A stretch of DNA of 64,000 bases from contig NZ_AUGX01000015.1 of assembly GCF_000422885.1 (NCBI RefSeq), positions 118,367 through 182,366 of the forward strand, read 5' to 3'. This document shows, one piece after another, positions 8,709 to 17,292 of the stretch; positions within the stretch are counted from its first letter, which is position 1, and the number at the start of each line of letters is the position of its first letter. The position numbers and the translations under genes were made by a program. The DNA is from Ottowia thiooxydans DSM 14619. GTDB lineage: Bacteria; Pseudomonadota; Gammaproteobacteria; Burkholderiales; Burkholderiaceae_C. The notes beneath the pieces were generated by a model. It searched no databases and had not been told where the DNA came from. It worked only from the letters and a program-made list of their open reading frames with translations.

Positions 8709-9380
8709 ATGAATCCTATAGTTAACCAGACAGTCGCGGTAATCGATTACGGCATGGGCAACCTGCACTCCGTGGCGCAGGCGGTCATGCATGCCACGGC
8801 TGATACGCGCGTGAAGGCGGTCGTGACCTCTGACCCCAACGTGGTGAGAGACGCCCATCGTGTGGTGCTGCCTGGGCAGGGTGCCATGGCGGATTGCATG
8901 CGCCAGCTCAATGATTCTGGCCTGCTTGAGGCAGTGTTGGAGGCGGCGAGTAGCAAGCCGCTGTTCGGCGTTTGCGTGGGTATGCAGATGTTGCTAGATC
9001 ACAGCGCCGAAGGCCGTACCGCCGAAGGAACTCCAGGACTCGGGCTGATTCCCGGTCAGGTGGTGAAATTCGATTTAGCGGGGCGTAACGCGCCCGATGG
9101 CAGCCGTTACAAGGTGCCGCAAATGGGGTGGAACCGTGTGGCGCAAGCCCAGCCTCATGCCGTGTGGCAAGATGTGCCGGATGGCAGCTGGTTCTATTTC
9201 GTCCACAGCTACTACGCACAGCCGTCTGAGGCGCGCCACTGCGCGGGTCAGGCAGACTATGGCGGACGTTTCGCCGCCGCCATCGCACGCGATAATATTT
9301 TCGCGACTCAGTTTCACCCTGAAAAAAGTGCGGCTCAAGGGCTCGCCCTTTACCGCAATTTCCTCCACTGGGAACCTTGA
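8709..9380 (+). CDS. hisH: Imidazole glycerol phosphate synthase, glutaminase subunit
   Basis: HisH hydrolyses glutamine and passes ammonia to HisF. The 223-residue protein is a class I glutamine amidotransferase. The nucleophile is in GVCVGMQ (Cys89) and the His/Glu of the triad in QFHPEK (His203, Glu205). The N-terminal [12 protein letters not shown] is characteristic of HisH. I chose the ATG at 8709, which places this motif about ten residues in; an upstream in-frame start at 8634 would add 25 residues of unrelated sequence. hisA follows 81 bases after the stop. Confidence 0.96.
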   Translation: MNPIVNQTVAVIDYGMGNLHSVAQAVMHATADTRVKAVVTSDPNVVRDAHRVVLPGQGAMADCMRQLNDSGLLEAVLEAASSKPLFGVCVGMQMLLDHSAEGRTAEGTPGLGLIPGQVVKFDLAGRNAPDGSRYKVPQMGWNRVAQAQPHAVWQDVPDGSWFYFVHSYYAQPSEARHCAGQADYGGRFAAAIARDNIFATQFHPEKSAAQGLALYRNFLHWEP

Positions 9381-9461
9381 ATTCAAGGCCGCCCGGTTGG
9401 GCGCTTGCGCATTCGGCGTGAGCGTCCTTCCTGGCTCCACGCAACGCTCCATCTATTCGCC

Positions 9462-10202
9462 ATGCTTCTGATTCCCGCCATCGATCTCAAAGACGGTCAC
9501 TGCGTTCGCCTCAAACAAGGCGATATGGACCAGGCCACTACATTCAGCGAAGACCCCGCAGCCATGGCCGCAAAGTGGCTCGAACGCGGCGCGCGCCGAC
9601 TGCATCTGGTCGATCTGAATGGCGCTTTCGCTGGCAAGCCACAGAATATGGATGCCATCAAATCCATTTTGAAGGAAGTTGGCGATGACATTCCAGTGCA
9701 ACTGGGAGGCGGAATCCGCGATCTGGACACCATTGAGCGCTACATAGATGCCGGTTTGGCGTACGTCATCATTGGCACAGCAGCGGTCAAGAACCCCGGC
9801 TTCCTGAAAGACGCATGCACGGCCTTTGGCGGGCACATCATCGTTGGCCTGGATGCGAAAGACGGAAAAGTAGCCACCGATGGCTGGAGCAAGCTGACCG
9901 GCCATGAAGTCATAGATCTCGCCAAAAAATTCGAAGACTGGGGCGTGGAGAGCATCATCTACACCGACATCGGCCGCGACGGCATGTTGAGTGGCATCAA
10001 TATCGATGCCACTGTGAAGCTGGCGCAAGCCCTGAGCATTCCCGTCATCGCCTCCGGCGGACTCTCGAACATGGCGGATATCGAAGCCTTGTGCGCGGTT
10101 GAGGGTGAGGGCGTTCAGGGGGTCATCTGTGGCCGTGCCGTCTACAGCGGTGACCTCGACTTTGCCAAGGCCCAGGAGCGGGCTGACGAGCTCAACGGTT
10201 GA
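9462..10202 (+). CDS. hisA: Phosphoribosylformimino-5-aminoimidazole carboxamide ribotide isomerase
   Basis: HisA performs the Amadori rearrangement of ProFAR to PRFAR, the substrate of HisF-HisH. The 246-residue (beta/alpha)8 barrel starts [17 protein letters not shown] with the first catalytic Asp at position 8; the second half carries [12 protein letters not shown], whose Asp is the other catalytic acid. Phosphate-binding Gly motifs LGGGIRD and ASGGLS are visible. The frame extends upstream to 9405, but only the ATG at 9462 gives the normal HisA N-terminus. It is followed 11 bases later by hisF. Confidence 0.97.
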   Translation: MLLIPAIDLKDGHCVRLKQGDMDQATTFSEDPAAMAAKWLERGARRLHLVDLNGAFAGKPQNMDAIKSILKEVGDDIPVQLGGGIRDLDTIERYIDAGLAYVIIGTAAVKNPGFLKDACTAFGGHIIVGLDAKDGKVATDGWSKLTGHEVIDLAKKFEDWGVESIIYTDIGRDGMLSGINIDATVKLAQALSIPVIASGGLSNMADIEALCAVEGEGVQGVICGRAVYSGDLDFAKAQERADELNG

Positions 10203-10213
10203 AGCGCCTATAA

Positions 10214-10993
10214 ATGCTTGCTAAACGCATCATCCCCTGCCTTGACGTCACCGGTGGCCGCGTGGTCAAAGGTGTCAACTTCGTCGAGTTGCGAGACGCT
10301 GGCGACCCAGTTGAAATTGCTGCTCGTTACAACGAGCAGGGCGCAGACGAACTGACGTTTCTAGATATCACCGCCACCAGCGATGGGCGTGATCTGATCT
10401 TGCACATCATCGAGGCAGTGGCTTCGCAGGTATTCATCCCGCTCACGGTGGGTGGTGGTGTTCGTACGGTGGAAGACGTGCGGCGGCTCTTAAACGCCGG
10501 TGCGGACAAAACCAGCTTCAATTCAGCGGCTATCGCGAACCCGCAGGTTATCCGTGATGCTTCGGCAAAGTATGGCGCCCAAGCCATCGTCGTTGCCATT
10601 GATGCCAAGCGGCGAGGAGGCGATGACCTGCTCGAGCGCGGTCCAGGCTGGGACGTCTACAGCCACGGCGGTCGCAAGAACACGGGCCTGGACGCCGTAG
10701 AGTGGGCTCGCAAGATGGCCGAGTACGGCGCCGGAGAAATCCTGCTCACCAGCATGGACAGGGATGGCACCAAGTCTGGTTTCGATCTCGAATTGACGCG
10801 CTCCGTGGCTGACGCCGTTCCGGTGCCTGTGATCGCCTCCGGCGGCGTGGGTACACTCGACCACTTGGCCGACGGCGTTCAGATCGGTGGCGCCGACGCG
10901 GTGCTGGCGGCCAGCATCTTCCACTACGGGGAGTTTACGGTGGCCCAGGCCAAGCATCGCATGGACGAGCGAGGCATTACCGTACGCATCTGA
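10214..10993 (+). CDS. hisF: Imidazole glycerol phosphate synthase, cyclase subunit
   Basis: HisF uses ammonia from HisH to convert PRFAR into imidazole glycerol phosphate and AICAR. The 259-residue protein begins [15 protein letters not shown] with catalytic Asp11, and the second catalytic Asp is Asp130 in VVAIDAKR. Phosphate-binding loops TVGGGVR and ASGGVG are present. Length is typical (about 255). It closes the hisHAF group; the next histidine gene, hisI, is displaced by gdhA. Confidence 0.97.
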   Translation: MLAKRIIPCLDVTGGRVVKGVNFVELRDAGDPVEIAARYNEQGADELTFLDITATSDGRDLILHIIEAVASQVFIPLTVGGGVRTVEDVRRLLNAGADKTSFNSAAIANPQVIRDASAKYGAQAIVVAIDAKRRGGDDLLERGPGWDVYSHGGRKNTGLDAVEWARKMAEYGAGEILLTSMDRDGTKSGFDLELTRSVADAVPVPVIASGGVGTLDHLADGVQIGGADAVLAASIFHYGEFTVAQAKHRMDERGITVRI

Positions 10994-11129
10994 AGGCTTG
11001 AGCTTCTTCGAACTCGATCATAGGTTCGACTAGAGGCAATCTGGAGCAGGTTTTTAGCCTGCCGGCAAGCTCGTGAAGACGGCAAGAGCTGGATTTTTAT
11101 CAAGCAAACAAAAACCTAGGAGAACCATT

Positions 11130-12473
11130 TTGACGACAGCGAGCATGCAGGAATTTCTGGATTCAGTGACACAGCGCGATCCGCATCAGCCCGAGTTTCT
11201 GCAAGCCGTGAAAGAGGTCGTAGTCAGCCTCTGGCCGTTCCTGGAAAAAAATCCTAAGTATCGCGAGTACGGCGTATTGGAGCGCTTGGTTGAGCCAGAC
11301 CGCGCCATACAGTTTCGAGTGAGCTGGGTGAACGATAAAGGCCAGACACAGGTCAATCGTGCGTTCCGCGTGCAGCACAGCATGGCCATTGGCCCCTACA
11401 AGGGCGGTATGCGCTTTCACCCGTCGGTCAATCTGTCGATTCTCAAATTCCTGGGTTTCGAGCAAACTTTCAAGAACGCATTGACGACTCTGCCCATGGG
11501 CGGTGGAAAAGGCGGTTCTGATTTTGATCCCAAGGGCAAGAGTGACGGCGAAGTCATGCGTTTTTGCCAGGCTTTGATGACTGAGTTGTACCGTCATCTC
11601 GGCCCCGACACTGACGTCCCTGCGGGTGACATCGGCGTGGGCGCACGTGAAGTTGGCTTTATGGCGGGCATGATGAAAAAGCTGGCAAATGACGCCAGCA
11701 GTGTTTTCACTGGCAAGGGCATTGCCTTTGGCGGGAGCCTGATGCGCCCGGAAGCCACTGGTTACGGCACGGTGTATTTTGCGCAGGAGATGCTGCGCCG
11801 CAAGCAGATGGGCTTTGAAAACCGCAGCGTCAGCATTTCCGGCTCTGGCAACGTGGCTCAGTACGCCGCAGAAAAGGCCATGGAGCTGGGCGCCAAGATC
11901 ATCACGCTTTCAGATTCTGGTGGCACCTTGGTGCACGAGGCCGGTCTTACTCCCGGCATGCTCGAAGACATCATGGAATGGAAGAACGTCAAGCGTGGCC
12001 GCTTGAGCGACTTCTGCCAACTGCACAAACTCAATTTCGAAGCTGACAAGAGCCCTTGGCATGTCCCCGTCGACATTGCGTTGCCGTGCGCTACGCAAAA
12101 CGAACTGGACGGGGCCGATGCCAAGCACCTCATCGCCAACGGCGTTGTGTGTGTGGCCGAAGGTGCCAACATGCCCAGTACATTGGATGCGGTGGATCAC
12201 TTCCTGGAAGCTGGCACGCTGTATGCGCCTGGCAAGGCCAGTAACGCCGGTGGCGTGGCCACTTCCGGTCTCGAAATGAGCCAGAACGCCATGCGCCTTT
12301 CATGGTCGCACAGCGAAGTGGATTTGCGCCTGCACGAGATCATGAAAGACATTCATGGCAACTGCGTGCGCCACGGCGAGCGGACAGATGGCAGTGTCAA
12401 CTATGTTGAAGGTGCCAACGTGGCCGGCTTCGTGAAGATCGCCGACGCCATGCTGGCGCAAGGCGTGCTCTGA
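11130..12473 (+). CDS. gdhA: NADP-type glutamate dehydrogenase
   Basis: Catalyses reductive amination of 2-oxoglutarate with ammonium, giving glutamate. The protein closely follows E. coli GdhA as I remember it: IQFRVSWV, AIGPYKGGMRFHPSVN, the catalytic-lysine segment PMGGGKGGSDFDPKGKS, TDVPAGDIGVGAREVGFM and the C-terminal VAGFVKIADAMLAQGVL. Starting at the TTG at 11130, which has AGGAGA six bases upstream, gives 447 residues, the E. coli length; the ATG at 11145 gives 442, and a longer frame goes back to 11073. The gene lies between hisF and hisI, an unusual place. Glutamate is the amino donor for HisC and ammonia drives HisF, so co-location may be metabolic rather than accidental. Confidence 0.93.
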   Translation: MTTASMQEFLDSVTQRDPHQPEFLQAVKEVVVSLWPFLEKNPKYREYGVLERLVEPDRAIQFRVSWVNDKGQTQVNRAFRVQHSMAIGPYKGGMRFHPSVNLSILKFLGFEQTFKNALTTLPMGGGKGGSDFDPKGKSDGEVMRFCQALMTELYRHLGPDTDVPAGDIGVGAREVGFMAGMMKKLANDASSVFTGKGIAFGGSLMRPEATGYGTVYFAQEMLRRKQMGFENRSVSISGSGNVAQYAAEKAMELGAKIITLSDSGGTLVHEAGLTPGMLEDIMEWKNVKRGRLSDFCQLHKLNFEADKSPWHVPVDIALPCATQNELDGADAKHLIANGVVCVAEGANMPSTLDAVDHFLEAGTLYAPGKASNAGGVATSGLEMSQNAMRLSWSHSEVDLRLHEIMKDIHGNCVRHGERTDGSVNYVEGANVAGFVKIADAMLAQGVL

Positions 12474-12522
12474 TCTTTGCGCGCACTACTTGAAAAACTA
12501 AGCAAAAAGTCTTTGGAGTGTC

Positions 12523-12912
12523 ATGAACTGGCTCGATGAAATCCGCTGGGATGCCCAGGGCCTTGTGCCAGTGATTGCACAGGAGCAATCTTCAGGCGAC
12601 GTACTCATGTTCGCCTGGATGAACCGCGAGGCGCTTGCCAAGACCGCCGAGACGGGGCGTGCCGTGTATTACAGCCGCTCCCGCGGCAAACTCTGGCCCA
12701 AGGGCGAGGAGTCCGGCCATGTGCAGACTGTGCATGAGATCCGCATGGATTGTGACAATGACGTCGTGCTCCTCAAGGTGACTCAGCTCGGTCATGAGCC
12801 TGGTATAGCCTGTCACACTGGTCGCCATAGCTGTTTTTTCCAGAAATATGAAAAAGAGGCCTGGGTCTCGGTCGAGCCGGTCTTGAAAGACCCCGCATCC
12901 ATCTACAAATAA
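12523..12912 (+). CDS. hisI: Phosphoribosyl-AMP cyclohydrolase
   Basis: Opens the adenine ring of PR-AMP in the third step of histidine synthesis. The 129-residue monofunctional enzyme shows the family core: [42 protein letters not shown] and [11 protein letters not shown]. The cysteines of these last two blocks bind zinc, and the Asp-rich DCDND binds magnesium. hisE starts four bases after the stop as a separate gene, whereas in enterobacteria the two are fused. A GGAGTG ribosome binding site precedes the ATG. Confidence 0.97.
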   Translation: MNWLDEIRWDAQGLVPVIAQEQSSGDVLMFAWMNREALAKTAETGRAVYYSRSRGKLWPKGEESGHVQTVHEIRMDCDNDVVLLKVTQLGHEPGIACHTGRHSCFFQKYEKEAWVSVEPVLKDPASIYK

Positions 12913-12916
12913 GGGC

Positions 12917-13297
12917 ATGAGTTCAGAAGACACCCTGGCGCGTTTAGCCGCCGTCATCGAAAGCCGCAAGCCCACGGCGGGGGGCGACGCGTCTTCCAGC
13001 TATGTGGCTCGGCTGCTGGCCAAAGGCCCTGACGCCTTCCTGAAGAAAATTGGAGAGGAAGCCACAGAGGTGGTGATGGCTGCCAAGGATGCAGATCACG
13101 GGGGCGAGCCTGCCAAAATCGTCTATGAGGTGGCCGATCTCTGGTTTCACAGCATGATCGCGCTCGCGCACTATGGTTTTTCACCTGATGACGTGGTGAA
13201 GGAGCTCGCGCGCCGTGAAGGTGTCAGCGGTATTGAGGAAAAAGCTTTGCGCAAGGCCCTTGCGCGGGACGCCGACGAAAAAGGACCCAAGCCATGA
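12917..13297 (+). CDS. hisE: Phosphoribosyl-ATP pyrophosphatase
   Basis: HisE hydrolyses PR-ATP to PR-AMP and pyrophosphate. The 126-residue all-alpha MazG-like protein shows [16 protein letters not shown], the metal-binding Glu-rich helix, and [18 protein letters not shown], the second metal-binding helix. It follows hisI closely and overlaps the next gene, a small membrane protein, by four bases (ATGA), so the transcription unit continues into non-histidine genes. Confidence 0.96.
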   Translation: MSSEDTLARLAAVIESRKPTAGGDASSSYVARLLAKGPDAFLKKIGEEATEVVMAAKDADHGGEPAKIVYEVADLWFHSMIALAHYGFSPDDVVKELARREGVSGIEEKALRKALARDADEKGPKP

Positions 13298-13686
13298 GTA
13301 AAGACATCATCGATGTGCAGGCGATCAGCTCCGAACGCAACCAGTCGCTCAAGACCTGGGGGTGGGTGAGCTACATACTGCATCTCATCGTCGCCGTGGC
13401 TGCCGTGGTGCCTGGCGCGCAGGTCAGCATCGGGCTTTTGGTCGTCGCGCTGATCATTGATCTCGTGAAAAAGGACGACGCTGCCGGAAGCTGGCAGGAA
13501 AGCCATTTCAGCTGGCGTATCCGCTCGGTGCTGTGGGCTGGGGTGCTCTACCTCGTGACGTTCCCACTGTTTTTGCTGCTCTATATTCCCGGAGCCATTG
13601 CCTGGGCCATCATTTCCTTGTGGTTCCTGTACCGCATCGTTAAAGGGATGATGCGTATGAACGCCGATCAGGCGATCAATGCCTGA
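13294..13686 (+). CDS. DUF4870-type membrane protein
   Basis: This 130-residue protein has three hydrophobic segments (about 24-42, 46-58 and 78-112) linked by short charged loops, including [19 protein letters not shown], which resembles the loop of DUF4870 proteins. Its function is unknown. It starts inside the hisE stop codon and ends eight bases into the patatin gene, so it is co-translated with both. In Burkholderiales a gene of this type is often found just after hisE. Confidence 0.8.
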   Translation: MSKDIIDVQAISSERNQSLKTWGWVSYILHLIVAVAAVVPGAQVSIGLLVVALIIDLVKKDDAAGSWQESHFSWRIRSVLWAGVLYLVTFPLFLLLYIPGAIAWAIISLWFLYRIVKGMMRMNADQAINA

Positions 13687-14725
13687 AGGCAGCCCGGCCC
13701 GGCCGGCCGGTGGCCGGCATCGGCACCAGAGCAAATCTGTCAATTTGGCACTCCAGGGGGGCGGCTCGCATGGCGCATTTACCTGGGGCGTGCTTGATGC
13801 GCTTTTGGAAGACGGGCGCGTCGATTTTGATGGCATCAGCGGCACCAGTGCGGGTGCCATGAATGCGGTCGTGCTGGCTTACGCGTTCGCCAAGGCGGAG
13901 CTGGATGGCCTGGAGGGTCAGGATGCGCGCGAAGCCGCTCGGCAAGCGCTCGCGCGCTTTTGGGATGGCGTCGGGGTGATGGGCACCTTCATGGCCGGCT
14001 TGCCCTTGCCTGGCGCCCAAGCGATGGCCAGTATGTTCACGCAGTGGTTCTCTCCCTCCCAGGTCAATCCGCTTGGCCTCAACCCGCTGCGCAATCTGCT
14101 TGAGCGCGAAGTCGATTTCGACCTTCTGGCCAGGCACAGCCGCATCAAGGTGTTCGTGACCGCTACCAACGTGCGTACGGGGCGTGGAGAGATTTTTAGT
14201 GGGGCGCGTTTGTCCGCAGATGCGGTCATGGCCTCAGCTTGCCTGCCCAGCGTATTCCAGGCTGTGCAGATAGACGGCGAGCACTACTGGGATGGGGGAT
14301 ATTCCGGGAATCCGGCGATCTACCCTTTGATCTATGAAACCGAGTCATGTGATGTCGTGCTCGTGCAGATCAATCCCGTTGAGACGCCTTACGTGCCCGG
14401 CGCGACTTCGCATGAGATCATAGAGCGGGTCAATGAGATCACCTTCAATGCGCCGCTTCTCGCTGAAATTCGCGCCATAGAGTTTGTGCGGCGTCTTCTG
14501 GCCGAAGGCCGGATCGATCCCGCTCGCTACAAGAACGTGCTGTTGCACCGGGTAGACGGCGGCGCTGCTCTGGCTGAATTCGGCTCTACTTCCAAATCAC
14601 GTGCCGACGCGCCCTTCATACGCCGGCTGTTTGATCTTGGCCGTACCACCGGCGACAACTGGATCAAGCAGCACTTGCATGACGTCGGGGTACGATCCAG
14701 CGCGGAACACACTCATCGATCATGA
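13679..14725 (+). CDS. Patatin-like phospholipase (RssA-type)
   Basis: A 348-residue serine lipid acyl hydrolase. The oxyanion-hole glycines are in LQGGGSHGAF (about 25-34), the nucleophile elbow is GISGTSAG with Ser57, and the catalytic Asp is in WDGGYSGN (Asp205), giving the Ser-Asp dyad of the patatin family. There is no signal peptide, so it should be cytoplasmic or membrane-associated. The first 18 residues are Arg/Pro/His-rich and may not all be translated; the ATG at 13679 overlaps the previous gene by eight bases. Substrate is unknown. The stop overlaps the hinT start (ATGA). Confidence 0.88.
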   Translation: MPEGSPARPAGGRHRHQSKSVNLALQGGGSHGAFTWGVLDALLEDGRVDFDGISGTSAGAMNAVVLAYAFAKAELDGLEGQDAREAARQALARFWDGVGVMGTFMAGLPLPGAQAMASMFTQWFSPSQVNPLGLNPLRNLLEREVDFDLLARHSRIKVFVTATNVRTGRGEIFSGARLSADAVMASACLPSVFQAVQIDGEHYWDGGYSGNPAIYPLIYETESCDVVLVQINPVETPYVPGATSHEIIERVNEITFNAPLLAEIRAIEFVRRLLAEGRIDPARYKNVLLHRVDGGAALAEFGSTSKSRADAPFIRRLFDLGRTTGDNWIKQHLHDVGVRSSAEHTHRS

Positions 14726-15087
14726 ACACCCCTCACGACCCCAATTGCATCTTTTGCAAGATCATCGCCGGCCAGATTCCATCCAAAAAAGTCTATGAAG
14801 ACGATGAACTGTTCGCCTTTCATGACATTGCTCCCTGGGCGCCAGTGCATTTCATGATTGTGCCCAAGGCACATATCCCCTCCATGGCGCACGTTGGCAC
14901 TGAACATGAGGCTTTGCTGGGCCGGCTCATGGTGTTGGCGCCCAAGCTGGCGATGGAGCAGGGCTGCCGGCCCTATCCGGAAGGCGGGTTTCGTATCGTC
15001 ACCAACACAGGCGCTGAAGGCGGTCAAGAGGTGCATCATCTGCACGTTCACGTGATGGGAGGTCCGCGCCCCTGGTTGCGCGGGTAA
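14722..15087 (+). CDS. HIT-family purine nucleoside phosphoramidase (HinT-like)
   Basis: The 121-residue protein has the N-terminal zinc-type CIFCKIIAGQIPSKKVYED, the middle HFMIVPKAHI, and the histidine triad HHLHVHVMGG (His106, His108, His110) near the C-terminus. HinT hydrolyses AMP-N bonds such as those of adenosine phosphoramidate and AMP-lysine. In betaproteobacteria the gene commonly lies between hisE and tatA, as here. Its ATG overlaps the patatin stop, so it belongs to the same unit. Confidence 0.94.
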   Translation: MNTPHDPNCIFCKIIAGQIPSKKVYEDDELFAFHDIAPWAPVHFMIVPKAHIPSMAHVGTEHEALLGRLMVLAPKLAMEQGCRPYPEGGFRIVTNTGAEGGQEVHHLHVHVMGGPRPWLRG

Positions 15088-15091
15088 GCTT

Positions 15092-15111
15092 TTGAGGTGA
15101 AGATGCCTCAA
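15092..15111. terminator. Hairpin after hinT, possible weak terminator
   Basis: TTGAGG (15092-15097) pairs with CCTCAA (15106-15111) around an 8-base loop, five bases after the hinT stop. The following TTAAAAC is AT-rich but not a proper T-run. It may separate the his-hinT unit from tatABC, whose own ribosome binding site AAGGAGA lies at about 15179-15186. Confidence 0.35.
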
Positions 15112-15193
15112 TTAAAACGACTATCGAGCCCTCGGGGAACCCTAATGGGTCTGTCGGCGTCTAAAATCTACTGATTCGCAAGGAGAATTTGCA

Positions 15194-15430
15194 ATGGGTT
15201 CCTTTTCTATCTGGCATTGGCTGATCGTGCTGCTGATCGTGGTCATGATCTTTGGCACCAAAAAACTGAAAAATATGGGCACCGACTTAGGCGGTGCTGT
15301 GAAAGGCTTCAAGGACGGCATGAAAGACGGCTCTACCGAAGCTGATGGCACGAAGTCACCAGCCGGTCAAGTCGCCAACGCAGCGGCCGAGAAGACCACC
15401 ATCGACGTGCAAGCCAAAGAAAAGAGCTGA
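15194..15430 (+). CDS. tatA: Sec-independent translocase subunit TatA
   Basis: TatA oligomerises around TatBC to form the pore for folded twin-arginine substrates. The 78-residue protein shows the short N-out membrane helix [17 protein letters not shown], the [21 protein letters not shown] amphipathic helix with the conserved FGxxKL hinge, and an acidic/Lys-rich tail. The strong ribosome binding site AAGGAGA fixes the start. tatB and tatC follow on the same strand. The Tat substrate most obvious in the window is the Rieske protein (petA). Confidence 0.95.
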   Translation: MGSFSIWHWLIVLLIVVMIFGTKKLKNMGTDLGGAVKGFKDGMKDGSTEADGTKSPAGQVANAAAEKTTIDVQAKEKS

Positions 15431-15512
15431 TCTTTCCTTTTAGGCTCCGGCGCCTGAGCTTTGGCAGCGAACCCGCTGCCTGCTCGCTGCCTTACGCTGA
15501 AATCAAACCTGT

Positions 15513-15995
15513 ATGCTAGATCTCGGCATTTCCAAGATGGCGCTCATCGGCGCGGTGGCGTTGATCGTCATCGGGCCGGAGAAGCTTCCACGCGTGGCGC
15601 GTACCGTTGGCACTTTGTTGGGCAAAGCGCAGCGCTATGTGTCTGATGTCAAGGCCGAGGTCAATCGCGCCATGGACCTAGATGAACTCAAGAAAATGAA
15701 GGAAACGGTGGAAGATGCCGGCCGCGAGGTCGAAAAAAGCATCCACTCTACCCAATCCGATTTTGAAAAAGAGTGGTCCAGCGCAACCTCAGGCCTGGAA
15801 AATTCTGAAGGATCAGACAGTAGCGCCAGCACCCACAGCTGGGAGCCGCCTCCACCTTCGTACAAAAATCCAGGCAAGAAGTGGCGTGTGAAGCGAGGTG
15901 CCACGCCTCAGTGGTACAAGCAGCGTCATGGTGTGCGCCGCCAAGCGCAATCAGGGGCGGCGCGTGTGGCGCGCTATCGACCCAAGATTAAATAG
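15513..15995 (+). CDS. tatB: Sec-independent translocase subunit TatB
   Basis: TatB binds twin-arginine signal peptides together with TatC. The 160-residue protein begins [34 protein letters not shown] sequence (residues 1-30; the GPEKLP hinge is typical), followed by a long charged amphipathic and coiled region (about 30-95) and a Pro/Lys/Arg-rich tail. It is longer and more acidic than TatA, as expected. The gap to tatA is 82 bases and to tatC 122 bases. Confidence 0.95.
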   Translation: MLDLGISKMALIGAVALIVIGPEKLPRVARTVGTLLGKAQRYVSDVKAEVNRAMDLDELKKMKETVEDAGREVEKSIHSTQSDFEKEWSSATSGLENSEGSDSSASTHSWEPPPPSYKNPGKKWRVKRGATPQWYKQRHGVRRQAQSGAARVARYRPKIK

Positions 15996-16117
15996 TAGAA
16001 AAATGGCGGTTGAATTTACGTTTCCAAGCGTCAATGACCGGCGGTAGATCCCGCGATCTCCATTCGTAATTGACGCCGTGAAGCGGCGAAGTCATCTGTT
16101 GTAGGTAAAAAACCGAG

Positions 16118-16933
16118 ATGTCCAACCCCAAGCCCGAATCCGAAGACGAACTCGCAGGCACCGAGCAGCCTTTCGTCACGCATTTGATGGAGCTGCGCGA
16201 TCGGCTTATCAAAGCTTTGCTGGCAGTCGGGGTGGTGGCCGGGGTTCTGGCGTTCTACCCAGGCCCTGGAGAGCTCTATGACTTGCTCGCCCAGCCGCTG
16301 ATAGCGAATTTGCCCGCGGGCGCGACCATGATCGCCACATCGGTCATTTCGCCATTCATGGTGCCGCTGAAGATTCTGCTCATGGCGGCCTTTCTGATTG
16401 CATTGCCGGTCGTGCTCTATCAGGTGTGGGCGTTCGTGGCACCTGGCCTGTATATGCATGAGAAGAAGCTGGTGCTGCCACTGGTGGTTTCCAGCACCGT
16501 GCTGTTCTTTTCGGGGGTGGCGTTTTGTTACTTCTTCGTGTTTGGCAAGGTATTTGCCTTCATCCAGCAATTTGCGCCCAAGAGCATCACGGCGGCTCCA
16601 GATATTGAGGCGTACCTGAGCTTCGTTATGACGATGTTTTTGGCATTCGGCCTGTCGTTTGAAGTGCCGATCGCCGTGGTCGTTCTGGCCCGCATTGGCG
16701 TAGTGACCATTGCGCAGTTGAAACAGTTCCGCGGCTATTTCATCGTTTTGGCATTCGTGATCGCTGCCGTCGTGACGCCGCCCGATGTGGTTTCCCAGTT
16801 GGCGCTGGCGATTCCAATGTGCCTGCTGTACGAAGTGGGTATCTGGGCGGCGCAATTGTTTATCCGGCATACCAAAAAGCCTGAAGACGCAGAGGAAGGC
16901 GAGAAGGCTGCTGATGTGGTGAAGCAAGATTGA
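16118..16933 (+). CDS. tatC: Sec-independent translocase subunit TatC
   Basis: TatC is the six-helix core receptor of the Tat system. The 271-residue protein starts with a charged region and FVTHLMELRDRLIKAL, the family's conserved cytoplasmic entry (FxxHLxELRxR) that contacts the twin-arginine motif. It then has six membrane helices up to about residue 240 and a conserved GLSFEVPIAVVVLARIG segment. The C-terminal tail is acidic and Lys-rich. It is the last gene before a convergent intergenic region with repeat copy A and the degS-like gene. Confidence 0.96.
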   Translation: MSNPKPESEDELAGTEQPFVTHLMELRDRLIKALLAVGVVAGVLAFYPGPGELYDLLAQPLIANLPAGATMIATSVISPFMVPLKILLMAAFLIALPVVLYQVWAFVAPGLYMHEKKLVLPLVVSSTVLFFSGVAFCYFFVFGKVFAFIQQFAPKSITAAPDIEAYLSFVMTMFLAFGLSFEVPIAVVVLARIGVVTIAQLKQFRGYFIVLAFVIAAVVTPPDVVSQLALAIPMCLLYEVGIWAAQLFIRHTKKPEDAEEGEKAADVVKQD

Positions 16934-17292
16934 GAGCCTGAAGGCCCGGCTGCTTTTGTCCAGTATTCGGCCAAGGCTCCTCTGCTTAAATTGATAGGCA
17001 AGCTGCTAATGGGGGTCGAGCTCGGCCTGTCCTGAGGTTCCAGGGTATAGCCCAAGCGAGAAGTGGCTTAAAAAAATACCGTTCGGGCCTGTCGAAGCCT
17101 TGCGCGGCACTTCGACCTCAGCGTGAACGGTTCAATTTTTTTAGATCCGCGCCTAGCCCGCGAACATCCATCATGGCGTTCCTAAACAGACTGTTTGCTC
17201 GGAGGTTGCGAGCCAGTCTGACGGACAAATGTTTTGAGTTGTTTTGAGAGCCGCCCCCGCTCCTTTGGCAGAGGCCCCTCAGAGTGCAGCTC
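16934..17292. other. Convergent intergenic region between tatC and the degS-like gene
   Basis: This 359-base stretch has no credible gene. Its centre is a copy of a composite repeat (17033-17130, listed separately). Beyond it, 17186-17222 contains partly complementary CAGACTG/CAGTCTG words that could form a hairpin (CAGACTG near 17187, CCAGTCTGA near 17213). Both flanking genes end here, so transcription stop signals are expected. Confidence 0.5.
17033..17130. repeat. Composite intergenic repeat, copy A
   Basis: The unit starts with TGAGGTTCCAGGGTATA (17033) and continues to CCGTTCGGGCCTGTCGAAGC (17079) ... CACTTCGACCTCAGCGTGAACGG (ending 17130). It matches copies B (52552-52677) and C (63568-63674) in order and spacing but is more diverged. 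The second half is itself an imperfect inverted repeat (CCGTTC...GAACGG). It lies between convergent genes, like copy B. Confidence 0.75.

Noticed and set aside
16031..16927. A 298-codon reverse frame over tatC
   Set aside because: Shadow of a membrane protein gene, without family features.
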